Notes: generated from the sequence alone by a model not told the origin. Shown: positions 11,760-24,149, numbered from the stretch's first letter. The stretch is 64,000 nucleotides of DNA from Aquilaria yunnanensis (GCA_039654915.1 CM077599.1:5334501-5398500); one strand, 5' to 3'. Made by a program: numbers and translations.

Positions 11760-13700
11760 TCTTTTGTTTGGTTATTGTCTTCTTCATCCATCTCCTGCCA
11801 CCACCCGAAAGCTTCCTTCCCTCTCCTTCAAACCTCCATGACTACACCATCCAAGCTCCAATCCACCAAATTAATCACAAATTCAAAGGAAAATTGGGAG
11901 AAAAGTTGGATTTCTTGCATAAGGAGCTAAGTTTTAAGCTTACTTTTGGTAAGCAAGCAAGTATTTATTTTTCCCTTAATTTCCTGGTTTATTTTGTTGT
12001 TGGAGAGGCTGGTTTTATTGATTAAATTAGTTCCAAGCATGTTTCTTGAGAGAATTAAGCATGGAGGCTTGAATCAAGCAAGAAATTTAAAGTAACCTAA
12101 GGCTACGGTTGAAACTGGGGAAGTGTAGAAAATATTTTATTTCCTTTGGTTGCTTCGGCTGGGAGGAAAGTACAAAAAAAAAATAATTTTAATTAATTGT
12201 TAGAATTATTAAACTAGCTATAAGAAATAAAAAAAACCAAGAAACATTTGTTTATGTATTGTTAAGTAAATGGCAAATTAATTGGAATCCAATGAGAGGT
12301 TATTCCTAACCATTTAAACCAGAAGGAATGTTGTAATATCATCCTAATTATGGTTTATTTATGTAGCTAAATGATCAATTAAAAGAGAAATACTTAAGCT
12401 ATTATAAATGGTACAAAGAAAAATACAAAAAACTGAAACCATAAGGACATTGAAGTTGTTGCTTGCTTGTATTAATTATTCAAGGTAAGAGATTTTAAGT
12501 TCAAATTAAAATTAATGCATTATGTATTTTTATAATGCATTAATTAAGAGAGTAAGAGGTGGACAAGAAGTGACTTAAGGAGTATGTAATTAAATAGCCC
12601 TCAAGTAAATATACAGGATACTAAGTACTCAAGATGGGCTTTGACGCTTAAGAGTATCCTAGCTAAACTTCCAAGCTTAGTAAGAATGAGCTACCAAGAA
12701 CTCCTATACAATGTGAGTAAGGGTAAGTAATGGCAAGCTAATCTTGCTAAGGCAAGAGTTAAGCTCTTGTAAGAAGGACTAAGTCGAGGATAGGTTCCCC
12801 ATCAAAGAACCCGTACTAGTAGCCATTAGTCAATACCTCATAACATTGTGAGCTCATATTAAGATGTGTATATATGTTATATATGCTGGGTCTTAAAGTT
12901 TATTTTGCAGGTATTTAATTCATTACTGAGAATTTATGATTCTCATTCTCTTAAGTATCACATTGTGCAGATACTAGTAGTGTGAAGCCTAACACCCATT
13001 AAAGGGTTGTTAAGGTTTTGGTGCAGGTATTTAAAATACCATGAATCTTTAATGATTCTAAGTTATTGATTAGTAATATTATTGTACTAACTAAGTTATT
13101 TAAAATAGCCTTGACAGATATAGGCAAAGTGCACAATGAGAAGTTGGACCTCTCATTTTATGGAGCTTCTGTGCTCAAGTGGGAGTTCTTTTGATAATTT
13201 CAGACGTTGTACATATTAGGTACTTAGGTACCAAGGAAATGCCTCTAGTTTGACTAGTGTGTATGGACTTAGTTAGTGTATATATCTGTATATGCACTAT
13301 GGTTGCTTATGGATGTACATAAGTTAAGTGTTATGTGTACATAAGTTAATGCTTGCAGTTTAAATAAACATGTTTATATGACTTCGGTATGTGTTTCAAG
13401 TGTTTTATGAATACCATGGAAACTATTTTGAAAAGATTTATTTATTACTTTTATTAGTTTTCTCCAAATGCCGAAGTTAAGTATGCATGGATTCATGTCA
13501 TAAGATAATCAACTAGTATAAAGTTTTAAACAATGCAAACATTAGCTTAGCCATTTGCAACTAAGAGCAGGAATACTAGATCCTGATTATCCTAAGATCC
13601 TAGGAACACCCTATATCAGGGTAAGTGAGAAGGTTCCCATACATTACCAATTGTAAAATGAAAATATACTTAATTAGGCTTAATTATCCTTTTAGATGTA
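11760..13700 (+). repeat. structured non-coding repeat R1, copy a
   Basis: About 1.95 kb with no long open frame (the longest, about 85 codons near 11768-12025, has no recognisable family). It is homologous in order and orientation to the minus strand of 56440-52740. Shared landmarks are the hairpin TGAGAAT/ATTCTCA, a GCATGGATTCATG-like segment, the GCAACTA segment and a CCCT-ATAT-AGGG hairpin. Perfect short stems are seen at 12733-12747 (GCAAG/CTTGC), 12753-12769 (CAAGAG/CTCTTG), 12927-12945 (TGAGAAT/ATTCTCA), 13026-13040 (GGTATTT/AAATACC) and 13608-13622 (ACCCT/AGGGT). It could be a solo LTR or the untranslated part of a retroelement; I cannot decide. Confidence 0.6.
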
Positions 13701-13749
13701 CAATTCACTTCCTGCTCTACCCCGCACGCCTGCTTTAAGTTTGTTATCC

Positions 13750-15140
13750 TTCTTATTGGTTTGGCTTAATTTGTTGTTTGGGGGCATAGAGCATCTTTCC
13801 TCATTTTCAACCTATCATTTTTATATGTTTCAAATATTTAATAAATTTTTTACCATGACCAATTAAAATTAAAAAAAAAAAAACTAAAAGGACGTAATTA
13901 TGTAAGGAAAAGTTTGGTAGAATAGCGAGGTGATCCAGTGAGGTGAACGGTGGAGTAGCTAGGTTAAGGCAAGGAGAAGGCGAGGTGAGTAAGCGACCTA
14001 GCGAGGGAGAACAACGAGGCAGGTTAGGGCAAAGAGTGGAGGAGGGCTTAACTTTTATATAGGTTTGGTTAGGGTTTTTATGGGCTGAGCTTTTATGAGT
14101 TTTTATAATAATAATAATAAATATAAATTATATATATATATATATTATGATATATTATGATACATATATGACACATTCTAACACACACATATATATTCAT
14201 TTTTTATTTTTATTTTTGATATTTTTAGGTAAAATATATTATAAATATGTGTAAAATAAATGTAAAAATATACTTCCAACAGCCCGTTTTCCAACGACCA
14301 ACATTTTGAAAGCTAAAATTTTGAAATTTCCAGTTGCTTATTTCCAACGCATTGCTCGTTGGAACATACGCTTCCATTTTTCCAATGAATCTTTGCATTG
14401 GAAATTTCTAATGGCCTGAAAATACCTATTTTTTAATAGCGTCAATTACTAATCATAAAACTTGGAAATAAAAATTTCAAGTAATTCTTCAAACTTATTG
14501 GAAAAATATTGGTGTACTTTAGAGAATAAATGATTAGCTATAAATCTATATATTGATATATTTTGATAGGTATAATTATGTTTAAGATTGGTAGAAAGAA
14601 AAGATGACCATATTATAACTTAATAAAAATTCATGAGAATGTCAATGCAATAAAAATACAAGTAATAAAGTGTAATTAAAGAGTTACTAAAATATTTTTT
14701 GGCATTGAAAAATGAGTTAAAAAATTTTAAAATGAACAAAGAAGCTTCATAATTAATGATTCCAATTTATTATCTAGGTTTTTCCTTTATATATAGAATA
14801 CAGATACACAAATAACCAGACTAAATTTCCCTAAAAAAGAGTAGATTTTTGTTGTTATCAATAATTAAATAGGTGAATATATAAACCAATTGTTACTAGC
14901 TTATAGTTAATAACATTGAGGGAAAATTACCAAAATCCCCCTAAGATATAGTCATACGAGCACTTGTCTCATTTTTGTTTCAAATACATATACTTACCCC
15001 CTAAAAAATTAACATCATCATTTAATGTTATGAGAAAAAAAAACCTACTTTTACCATCCTAGATTTTTTCCCTAAAACATTTGCTCCACCAACTTCTACA
15101 TCTAACAAGTTAACAACCTAGTCTAAGTAACGAATCTATG
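13750..15140. other. intergenic region, no gene recognised
   Basis: AT-rich spacer with a TA microsatellite near 14128-14145 and short direct repeats (TTCCAACG, TCCAATGA) at 14290-14400. No coding sequence or element boundary could be supported. Confidence 0.5.
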
Positions 15141-15149
15141 AAACTCCAG

Positions 15150-15945
15150 GCCATCAGCAACAAAAGGTTTCTTGCTTTATTCCTTCAGTAACTGCAATGG
15201 AAATTTCAGCCTATCAGTAGCAATGGAGAGTATTGCGGCCACCGATCCGAGGGAGCACAGCCAAAAGTTAGAAGAAAATGTCTGGGTACAATATATTGAC
15301 TTTAAAGGCGTCAAGTTTTGATCAAATCTAGAGCAAACTAAGAGGCTATTTTTCTCCAATGTTAAACATGCATCCTCCCCATGCAATACAATTCTGATGG
15401 CCTCTAGTAGCACACCCCCATAATTTGTGTCAAGAGTAGTAGACCACGACGATGCTTGCCTCATAGCCTCTTAATTGAGATCAACAAAGAGGTGGAGAAA
15501 AGGGCTGAGAAAAAAAGATGGCAGCACTACTCTGAATGCCCAGCCCATGCCATCCTTTACAGGTTTGAATTAGCTGTCCCAGGTAAAGCTGTTGTGCCAG
15601 AGAAAGCTCTTGCAAGAGAAATCCTTACTTGATATTCCCAATTAATCAAGTCAAGATTGTGAAATCTGTTGGAAAAATATTGATGCTGAAATACCATGAA
15701 CTACAAGAACATAAACCCGAGGTGTGTAAACATTGTCCTTAAAGAATATAGTTTGTGACTCTCCAAATTGTGCAGGAGATCAAGTCTGCGAAAATCCTCC
15801 AGGATACAACAGGTCTTCTGAATTGTATGCACTCACAATCAGGATATTTAAGGAATTAGCAGAAACATCTGAACCAGCAACGACTAAGAGAAAAAGTGTT
15901 TTGAGAGAGAAGAGAAAGCTCAAGTTATGGACAAGAAACTAGTAA
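15150..15945 (+). pseudogene. unidentified coding-like fragments
   Basis: Two clean pieces read on the plus strand. A 52-codon frame at 15477-15632 contains EVEKRAEKKRWQHYSECP and AVPGKAVVPEKALAREIL, and has the charged composition of real protein. A 69-codon frame lies at 15733-15942. Between and before them the frames are broken by stops. I do not recognise the family. The region may be a decayed host-gene copy or part of the neighbouring retroelement. Confidence 0.3.
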
Positions 15946-15949
15946 ATGA

Positions 15950-16790
15950 GTGCATTTATTCATAGGAAGGGAAGAGGGATAGACTTATTTTGTAAGCAAT
16001 GTGGAATAAACAATGTATACTAAGTGAATGCGGAGACATGCTTTTTCCAACCAATGTGGGATAAAGAAACATTCTCAAGGGTTTACCCAATGTGGGATTA
16101 TTATGCCCTTTGAAATACACTTTATATACAACAATCCTCCATATATTTTAAAAGGCAAAATTTAAGGTCTCTTGCTGGTTTCAAACTCAAAAATGCAATG
16201 CATTGTGGCTGATGTCTGTTAGACTATGAACCAGTCTTAGAGCTAATGAGACTTAACTTAAAGAGTACTTAGTAAAGCTTATAGCTTTTATAAACCAAAT
16301 ACCCTTTTGTAAATTTAGTGATTCATTGCTCACATTGCACCCCCACAATTTCTACCGTTCATCATGGTGTTGCACTTATCAGTCATGTGCGTGTCCTGGT
16401 TTTCATAAGTGATTTAGAGATTTTTCCATAAATCTCATAGGAGCGGCTTCACTCCTACACTATTATAGGTGATTTCATCAAGTGTATATTGCATAAATAC
16501 ACCATCTATTATGGCTTATGTGAATCATTAAGAGCTTTTGCTCATCCTCTAATAATTGCAGTCTTGCATTATTTATACCATAAGAAGGATTTTAAGGAAA
16601 AGTTTTGATAATACTTCCAGGTCTAACAGTGACTTGTTATTACCCATATGAATCTAATTTATGGGATCTCCAATCACATAGGTTGGATTACCATCACTAT
16701 TGACTCAAGTTGGCAACAGTCTTATTCCCTTCGATATTTCATATATCATTTTCTTTTCCAGAGGTTTAGTTAGAGGACCGGCTAAATTTA
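15950..16790 (-). repeat. LTR-like flank of the copia relic
   Basis: This stretch lies on the 3' side of the minus-strand copia fragment. It holds repeated CCAATGTGGGAT motifs (near 16053 and 16087), an AT-rich TTTATATACAACAATCCTCC segment and a palindromic AGGAGCGGCTTCACTCCT segment. These are typical of plant LTR and promoter regions. The exact LTR edges cannot be placed because no second copy is in the window. Confidence 0.4.
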
Positions 16791-16791
16791 C

Positions 16792-17297
16792 TTATGACTT
16801 CACATAATTGATCGATATCACCCCATCATTAAGCAGTTGTTTTACAACATTATATCTTAAATGAATGTGTCTACTTTTTCCATTATAATTTTTATTTTTT
16901 ACAATTTCTATTGCAACTTGGCAATCATAGTGCATAGACATGGAAAGCATTGGTTTTATGCCTAATGGTATATCTGATAAGAAAATTTTCAACCACTCAG
17001 CTTTACTTCTAGCCATTTCTAAGGCTATAAATTCTGACTCCATAATATATCTAACATTGATGGTTTGCTTGGAAGATCTCCAAGACACAGTACCTCCATC
17101 AAAAGTAAAAATGTATCCATTAATGAACTTGGTTTTATCAGAGTAAAAAATCCAATTAGTATCACTGTTCTCTTTTAGTATAATGGGAAATTCATTATAC
17201 ATGAAACCATATTTCATGGTACCTTTTAAATATTTCATAATTCTTACTAGTACATCCCAATATTCTTCATTCGAATTTTGAGTATATCTACTAATCT
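16792..17297 (-). pseudogene. Ty1/copia polyprotein fragment (RT tail and RNase H)
   Basis: The minus-strand frame from about 17297 to 16792 reads as the C-terminal part of a copia polyprotein: an NEEYWDVLVRIMKYLKGT block, then RNase H motifs GYIFTFDGGTVSW-RSSKQ, ESEFIALEMARSKAEWL and a terminal RHIHLRYNVVKQ block. In intact elements this domain degrades the RNA of the RNA:DNA hybrid. An in-frame stop bounds it upstream, and everything 5' of RNase H (gag, protease, integrase, most of RT) is missing. It is a 5'-truncated, non-functional relic. Confidence 0.88.
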
Positions 17298-17972
17298 ATA
17301 CCCAGCATAAAATTTTGGAGATTGCCGAAGAAGAAGATGGGGATTTCGAGGGAGTTGCGCCAAGAAAAGTGGGAAGATGACCTAGCCAACCGTCGCCCAC
17401 AACAATTCTTGAATGGCCGACGGATTTCCCTCCATTTGGATGCGGTTGCTTTCAATGCTGGAGCTTCAGGATTCATATCTGACAAGGTTGAGATTTATGT
17501 AAATTTCAATCTTTTTTTTATGGAAAAAATTGAGAAAAGATTAAGATTTTCTAATGTGTCTGGCCAAATGAGGATCTTCGTTGTTCATATTATTTCACTA
17601 ATTTGTGTAAAGAATGAAACTTAAAAGATTTATTTAGCATGTTGAAGAAGTTTGTTGTTGGAAGGATAAATCAAAACTTTGAGTTTGTTCTTGATGTTCA
17701 GGAAATTTTTTAAAAGTTTAGAATTATTGAGTCAAAAAGTTTGAGGACTAAAACAGTCATTTTAAATTTATTTTAGTGTTAATTAATGTTATATTTTTAA
17801 TTTCTGATTGATTTAGTAGTATACTTTACAAAAAAGACCAAAGTTGAATGTGCAATTTGAGGTAAAGGATTTTGATAAGGTAAACTTAAGTTAAGGTACA
17901 ATTTTAGTATACAGGAATAAGCTAAGGGACTTGATATAGAATTCACCTCATCTTACTATCTTTCTTACTTAA
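17298..17972. other. unassigned segment with a short open frame
   Basis: A 100-codon plus-strand frame (17322-17624) starts with a GISRELRQEKWEDDLANRRP stretch, and the reverse frame (17485-17291) is also open. The GC content of 17320-17480 is above its surroundings, so it may be a captured exon. I do not recognise the protein. The rest is AT-rich spacer. Confidence 0.3.
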
Positions 17973-18610
17973 TAGAGGCGGAACTACCTTGGCCCCGGGA
18001 GGGTGCCATACCCCCCCCCCCAAAATGGCTGAAGAATATAAAAGAGTAAATAGCGAAAACAGTTCTAGATCTTTACTTTCCATCACAAATTTTCATCTAA
18101 CCTCTGAAATATTACATATCCATCCCAAACACTTCCACCAGAGACTTTTGTGAGTTTTTAAATATAAGGTACTAAAGTTGGCCATTTTGTAAGAAATTAA
18201 GGGCCAGTTATCTGTTTTATCCCCCCAAACTGGCTGAAGAATATAAAAGCGTAAATAGCGTAAACAGTGCTAAATCTTTACTTTTCATTGCAAATTTATA
18301 TCTAACCTCTGAAATATTACATATTTATCCCAAAGTATGCTCTTTCAACATCTCTATGTCTCTCTCTCTCCCCTCTAGGCTACTTCGGTGATGATTAATT
18401 AAAACAAAATAATTATTTTACTAATTTTTATTTAGAATAGATATTATTTTAATACCACATACACCTAATAATTATTTAAATAACTTTTTATAAAATTTAA
18501 TTTTTATAAATAATTATTTAAATATTTTTTTCTCTTAGGTTTTAATCGTCGCTCGTTTCACCTTTACTTTGCCCTTAGCCCCCGAGCCTAAAATCCTGGG
18601 TCCGCCACTG
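17973..18610. mobile_element. non-autonomous hAT element, copy A, perfect 8-bp TSD
   Basis: Flanked by TTACTTAA at 17965-17972 and 18611-18618, a perfect 8-bp target-site duplication as hAT transposases make. The ends are TAGAGGCGGAACTACC and, on the other strand, CAGTGGCGGACCCAGG. The interior is AT-rich, without coding sequence, and contains a near-duplicated segment (about 18030-18130 and 18225-18330). The same family lies in reverse orientation at 45318-46013. Confidence 0.85.
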
Positions 18611-18618
18611 TTACTTAA

Positions 18619-19440
18619 TCGACCATGATTTATATATTGATTATTGCTCGCACAACTAATTTAGCTTGTAAAGAACAAAAAACTCCACTAATATGACCAG
18701 GTTTTGAGTAGCGGTGATGTCATATTCTCCTCTAACTTTAGTTCCTTATGATGGTAAAATGTAACTGAGGTCATCAATTTTTTATGCCGCAACTACTTTC
18801 CCTCCAACTTTCCTAATGTATTAACTAGATCTCTATATTTATAATGCTTCCGAATACCTATATATATATATATATATTTATTTATTTATTACCATGTGAC
18901 GTGATGTCTGACGCTCCTACTACACTAAGAGCCAAATCAATCTAGCGGTCATTTCAAGCTGAATAATTCAATTATTATTATTATTATTAATGTATAGGAG
19001 CAAATTATTGTTACTAACTCCAGTCAATTTTCTACTTTTGTATTTTTCAATATTTTTTGGTTTTTCTTAAATTGTAAAAATCATTTTTAAATATAACATT
19101 TTCTTTTTATGTAAAAAATTATAAATTCCAATTATTATAATTATACTACTAGTTAGCAAAATGGTATATTGGATAAATTTGTTTGATATTCTTACATTAT
19201 ACGATATCAGTAATATTAGAATACAATTTAGAAGTAGCAAACATTTTGAAATGAATGAAAAATTAAGTACTTTAGGTATAGGATGACAACTTCAAGCTTA
19301 ATTGTTAAATTTTGGTTGAGATAACCTAAGCTTCGCTTGAAAATAATATCTAAAATTAATATTAAAGATTGGAATAAATTCTTAACAGCTTCGATGGTTT
19401 TTTCAAATCCCTAAATCTACAAACCACTATTAGATACTCT
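18619..19440. other. intergenic region, no gene recognised
   Basis: AT-rich spacer with TA and ATT microsatellites near 18860-18885 and 18970-18988. No coding sequence or repeat boundary is supported. Confidence 0.5.
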
Positions 19441-19442
19441 AA

Positions 19443-19682
19443 TATTCCATCCGTCCCAAAAAGTTTTATTTCATTTATTTGTGGCAATTAATCTAAAATT
19501 TTTTATTTTTAACATTCTAATATATAAATAAAATTTTTTTACATATGAATGATAATTCAAGATATATAATTTATATATATATTTTTGTTATTTTTTCTAA
19601 CAACCAATAATATGAATAAAATTGAGCCAAAATACAATAAAAAATAAAATGTATTGAAACTTTCAGGACGGAGGGAGGACTA
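19443..19682. mobile_element. Stowaway-type MITE
   Basis: The left end carries TCCATCCGTCCCAAAAAG and the right end, reversed, CCTCCCTCCGTCCTGAAAG, the CTCCCTCCGTCC signature of plant Stowaway (Tc1/mariner-type) MITEs. It is about 240 bases with an AT-rich centre and no coding capacity. Its expected TA target site is blurred by mutation. Confidence 0.75.
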
Positions 19683-19689
19683 CTCTCTG

Positions 19690-20695
19690 ACGTTGTTTTC
19701 AAGCAAAGCCTTAATTGTAAATATAATGAATCTGGGTCCAATACTCCAATGTTTAGATTGAGGTCATGAGGTAAGATGTCGCACGTTCAAGTTATTAATT
19801 TTAAGGTGTGATGAAATTTCTGTGAGTTTGTAATAATAGTTTACCCATTTTCTCTGTGTACAAAAAAAAATAATAATAATAGCTACTCATTGATTTATTA
19901 TTCCATTTTGTCACCCCTTTTTTTTCCTCAACTTGATAGGCTACACATATCATTCGTAATCCCAAAATTGATTCTCCTGGATCAGCGATTAGTTAAGTCC
20001 GATATCAGAATCACATTAATTAAGCAGTTTATCGTTGAAAAAAATTGCTAATAATCAAAGGAAAATATATATAATCTTCATCTCATAAAACTTATCCTAT
20101 TTATTATTTATAACCATTAATTCATAATTTTATTTCTTATAATTTTTTATAGAAATATGGACGTTTTATATTAAAAAAGTGCTTGAAAGATTATAGTTTC
20201 TAAATAAAATTTTTAAATTTTTTTTGTGAAACAAATTAGTCTGAAAATATTTAATTTTAATTTTAATTTAAAAAAAGTGAAGGGACCAAATTTTGCAAGA
20301 TAGAGAGAGTATTAACTAACCAAAATCTTGTCCTAAATTTTAAAACTCAATGGTTATTACATGAAGTTTAAAGTTAAATGGGTGCCACAAATGTTTAATT
20401 GATAGTGCAATTTTATTGTTGTTATATTGTTTTTTTTTTAATTTTTTTGCAATTTTGTGATTCATATTAAGGTAAAAGAACAAATTTGGCATTGAAGTTA
20501 CAAAACAAGAGCAAAAGTCACTAGTGTTTAACTGTAGGAATATTATCAGCATGGGAATATTCCGCGCTCTACTGGCAACACATTAACAGCCAGCAAATTA
20601 AATTGAGAAAGTCAGCCAAACTTTTAAACTAGCCTTTATAAATTTTGTTGTTAGCCTTTAGCTACCTAAACCTTACAGAATTTTCTCTTTAGCCC
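19690..20695. other. intergenic region, no gene recognised
   Basis: AT-rich spacer. Nothing coding or structured was recognised before the hAT target site at 20696. Confidence 0.5.
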
Positions 20696-21186
20696 CACGT
20701 GCTTAGGGCTGAAAATGGGCCGGGCTTTATTCGGGTAGCTCGAGCTCGAGCTCGAGTAAGAGATTTTCGAGTTGGGTATTTTCGAGCTCGAGCCCGAAAA
20801 TTGGGCTCGAATTATTTTCGAGCCGAGCTCGAGCCCACAAATATTCGGCCCTTTAGGCCCTCGAGCTTAACAGGCTCGATTTTTAGCTTCTTGGGCCTTC
20901 CCCCCTTAGTCCCAGGAGCCCACCCCTATTCGGCCCCTTCCCCTTAGCCCCAAACGCGTCCCTCTCTCGGCCTCTCGACGACGATCTCCACTCTCTCCCT
21001 CCACCTCCAGAGCCAGTCTCGATCTCCATTCTCTCCCTCCAGGCCTCCACCTCCAGAGCCAATCGTATCATCCGGCGGTCTCCCGAGTCCCGAGTCCCGA
21101 CTCCCGTGACCCCGTCCCGGCTCTCCCCTGCTGGTTGCTGCCCTCACTCCCCACCGGCACCCAGTCCCAGTCACTTACTCGGCGCG

Positions 21187-21219
21187 ATGGCGTCGGCTAC
21201 TCCCTTCGGCGGCGCCTTG
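21187..21219 (+). CDS. short putative first exon inside the hAT element
   Basis: An ATG opens MASATPFGGAL in a locally GC-rich segment and is followed directly by a donor-like GGTAATT at 21219-21225. The sequence just upstream (20950-21186) is GC-rich, C-rich and looks like a captured 5' leader. The donor gene is not recognised. It may supply a start codon and promoter to the captured exons downstream, but that is inference. Confidence 0.3.
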
Positions 21220-21330
21220 GTAATTCATGTCCCTCACCTTCGCTCATTCGGATTCCGTCTCGCCTCCGACATTCCTGTAATTTTGTGGTCATTTACAGGT
21301 GCTGTACTCCTACTTTTTTTTTTCCTATAG

Positions 21331-22014
21331 ATGGATCAGATGTAATCTGTGAGGAAGCATATCCTTGCTGGAGGACCAAGACGCCTGCCCTTCACAGTTC
21401 CTCCTCTTGTTTTTTCATCTCTTAAGGTATTTTTTGCTCGAGGTTTGCCTGATTTTCTATACTCAAATTCTATACTTATGTTTAATCAAGTGAAACTGAA
21501 AATATTTATCTGATTTTTGTTAATCTTTTACCATAATCTTGTACCTTTCTTGGTACATTGTTCTGTGCCTCACAAGTTATTCCTTTTGATTATGCTCAAT
21601 GTGTATCTCCTTGATATGTTTCTTTTTCTTGTCAAATTTGTTTGAATATTTTGACTAGGTTTATATCCTGCAACATAATTTTGCATTTCTTTGTTAGTTG
21701 GTTAGGCAGTTGCAAGGGCAGGATGACAATCCTTTTGGAGAGGAAGCATCCATGCCAAAGAAAATTTTCCAGCTTTTGAACAAGGTACATCTTTAAGTCC
21801 AGAGTTATGGGTAGTTAATGTCCATCCTGCAAATGCTTGCGTTGGAAGATAGAGAGCGAGAGACTGACCGTAGCAATTCAGCTATTCTTTGTCCGCTCAA
21901 GTTTATTACTGAAGACTGATGACTCATTGTTCTCTGTGCTCTTAGATTGTAGAAATTCTAGCCAACATTCTAGCTACTGAACTGGCCTTATGCTTGTACT
22001 TGCAATGTGCTGAG
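21331..22014 (+). pseudogene. VPS35: VPS35 (retromer subunit) fragment, three exons
   Basis: Exon a (21331-21426) encodes VRKHILAGGPRRLPFTVPP and then LVFSSLK, but carries a TAA just before this block. Exon b (21698-21784, 29 codons) encodes LVRQLQGQDDNPFGEEASMP and on to LLNK. Exon c (21946-22014) ends ELALCLYLQCAE. These are consecutive pieces of the mid/C-terminal helical-repeat region of the retromer subunit VPS35, which in the intact protein helps recycle vacuolar sorting receptors from endosomes. The splice sites are still recognisable (TTGTTAG/TTGGTT, AAG/GTACAT, GAG/GTCAG). With a stop and most of the protein absent, it is a captured fragment. Confidence 0.88.
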
Positions 22015-22377
22015 GTCAGATAACTGATGTCAAATAAAGATTTCAGGATCAACTTCCATTTTAGGAAGATAGTAAAAAATTCTTAAAAGATGATGTTCAA
22101 ATGAATGCAGTAAAATGTGTTTGTTTTTCAGGACCATTGTCTAAATCTTTGGTTGTTATCGTAAAAGATAATTCACTAATCCAGCACTGATGGTATTTGT
22201 AGATCTATCCTTGCTTCAGTAACCGCTGTTTCTCATTCACTGATAATCATAAAAAGAAACATGCAACCTGTTGACTTTGATTGGAGGACTTATGTTGTGG
22301 CCTGACCGGCCTAATGATTTCTCTTGTTGCATAATGGTAGAGAACAATAACTGTCTTAAACTATTTGTTTAACTTAG

Positions 22378-23150
22378 GGAGCAAAAGACGAGTTCACACT
22401 TGATCTTTTGGAACGTATGTTCCTTCCAAAAGCAACTGGTTATGCACCTTGTTATGACTTCTAGTTCTCGGTAAGTCTTCATCTTAAATTGCACCATTTT
22501 CCAACATCCTTTTATTTTTTTAAATGATTCCAACACCCAATTCTTGTCAGCCACTTTTCATGCCTATGCCATGGGCAAGGCTTTAGCAACCTATTTTCCT
22601 TTATGCTACTAGATGAGGCTAACACCAGAATAATGGAATATATGATAGTAACTTTAAGGTGATTTTGAGCATTCAGTGGAAGTTGTTTGGTTTTGTGTAG
22701 CCTTCTGCTCATGGAGCACTTTCAAGCAGGGAATAAAGTTCAGAAATGGTGTATAGCTGCCAAATTGTTCTCAAATCCATGTTTATGTGTTTGTTGTCTT
22801 CTAGGCAGTATATATGATCAGAAATTAATTAAAATTATGGGGCAAGTGTGCTTTCTGTGTAATGATTTTATCCTAAAAATTGAGAAGCTGGCCTACTTTT
22901 CCCAGATTATGTGACATGACAGTGTTTTGGTCTGAGGAGTCTACTTAATTAGACTCTCCATTATCCAGGGATGAGAAGGTTGTTCCTCGAGCTATTGAGT
23001 TGAATGAACAGCTTCAGAAGGTTCTTGCTAGGCATGACTCTCTGCTCTCAGGTAGGACCATAGTTTTGAACGGACATGCAACAATAGCAGATTATGTTTG
23101 CGGTGAAGAAGCTCAAGAAAAAGAGGAACCAGAATAGCTGTTTAGAAGGT
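22378..23150 (+). pseudogene. TOM1-like (TOL) protein fragment, VHS end and GAT domain
   Basis: An exon at 22378-22470 follows the acceptor AACTTAG. It starts DEFTLDLLE, then needs a one-base frame shift to continue as CSFQKQLVMHLVMTSS. The next exon (22969-23051) encodes DEKVVPRAIELNEQLQKVLA and RHDSLLSG, the characteristic GAT-domain start of plant TOM1-like proteins. Sequence to about 23150 still resembles the acidic tail (EEAQEKEEPE, stop, LFRR). Intact TOL proteins bind ubiquitinated cargo in endosomal sorting. The frame shift and the stop make this a non-functional captured fragment. Confidence 0.8.
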
Positions 23151-24149
23151 GTGTCCGTCTAACTTCCAAAAGACTTCATCTTACAGAGAAAGCATTTGTA
23201 ATTTTGAGGGACTTCTGCTATATATATGTTGATAGAAGTTTGTGTTCCAAATTCTTCCGATGTTTAATCTTTAGCTTTGAGTTATAATCAAAGAGATTCT
23301 CTTATGATATATTTGAGGATATATTTCATATTTTTTTATCAAAATTCAGGATATGTTTCAGATTTTTTTTAACTCATATTTGTATTCGAGCCTCGAGCTT
23401 TTTCGAGCCGAGCTTGACCCCAAAAAATGGGGCTCGAGCAACTCGAGCTCGAGCTCGAGTAGTGCCGAATTGTGATAGGGCCAAGCTCGAGCCTGGCGAG
23501 CTCGGGCTCGGCCCGGCCCATTTTCAACCCTACACGTGCTACACCCACCATGCGGCTACGATGCCTTGAACCCTTTTCTGCTTTTCTCAAATCTTTCTAG
23601 GCAATTATGCCCAGGTTGTTTAAGCTAACCTTTGGATGTAGCATCATTAACCAACCTCAACCACGCTACCAACACTAGAGATCGCCTTCTATTGAGCATA
23701 GCCACCATTTGCAATTGTTGTCCATCGAGAGCATAAAGGCAGACAATGATAGGAAATTGATAATTTGGGCTAAAAATGGTGGCGAATGATGATGAATGAG
23801 GCATGCAACTATGAAGACTGAGAATTGGTCACCAAGACTACGTTGGTTTGTTTTGCAAGGTTAGGGATGGAGAGAATGAGTTTGGGATTGTCAATGAGAG
23901 CAAAATTTAAACCCATACCAACACAAGGTTAGCAAGGAAGAGTTTTGGATTTTTTTCCCTTTTTTTTTTTTTAACATTTGCCACATAGGTAATTTTAATG
24001 ATGTGGTAAAATTAGACCCATGAGGGTAACATTAGCAGCAAATTTGCATAAATAAAAATGTGAGTGGCAAAATTGTTTGATCGGCTAAAAGTTAGTGGCA
24101 ATTTTAGTCATTTTTCAAAGTCTTCCCCTTAATCTCCTTGTTATATATG

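Larger units (their letters stand above)
20704..23532 (+). mobile_element. gene-capturing hAT element (Pack-type) with VPS35 and TOM1-like fragments
   Basis: Bounded by the perfect 8-bp duplication CACGTGCT (20696-20703 and 23533-23540). The terminal inverted repeats are TAGGGCTGAAAATGGGCC and, reversed, TAGGGTTGAAAATGGGCC, followed by GAGCTCGAGCTCGAG-rich subterminal repeats at 20738-20880 and 23388-23510. The interior has no transposase. It holds a GC-rich leader with an ATG exon, three VPS35 exons and two TOM1-like exons, all on the plus strand with introns kept. Retained introns mean capture at the DNA level, not from mRNA. Movement would have needed a transposase from elsewhere. Confidence 0.9.

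Noticed and set aside
22687..22914. 75-codon frame between the two TOM1-like exons
   Set aside because: It lies in a captured intron with recognisable donor and acceptor on both sides.
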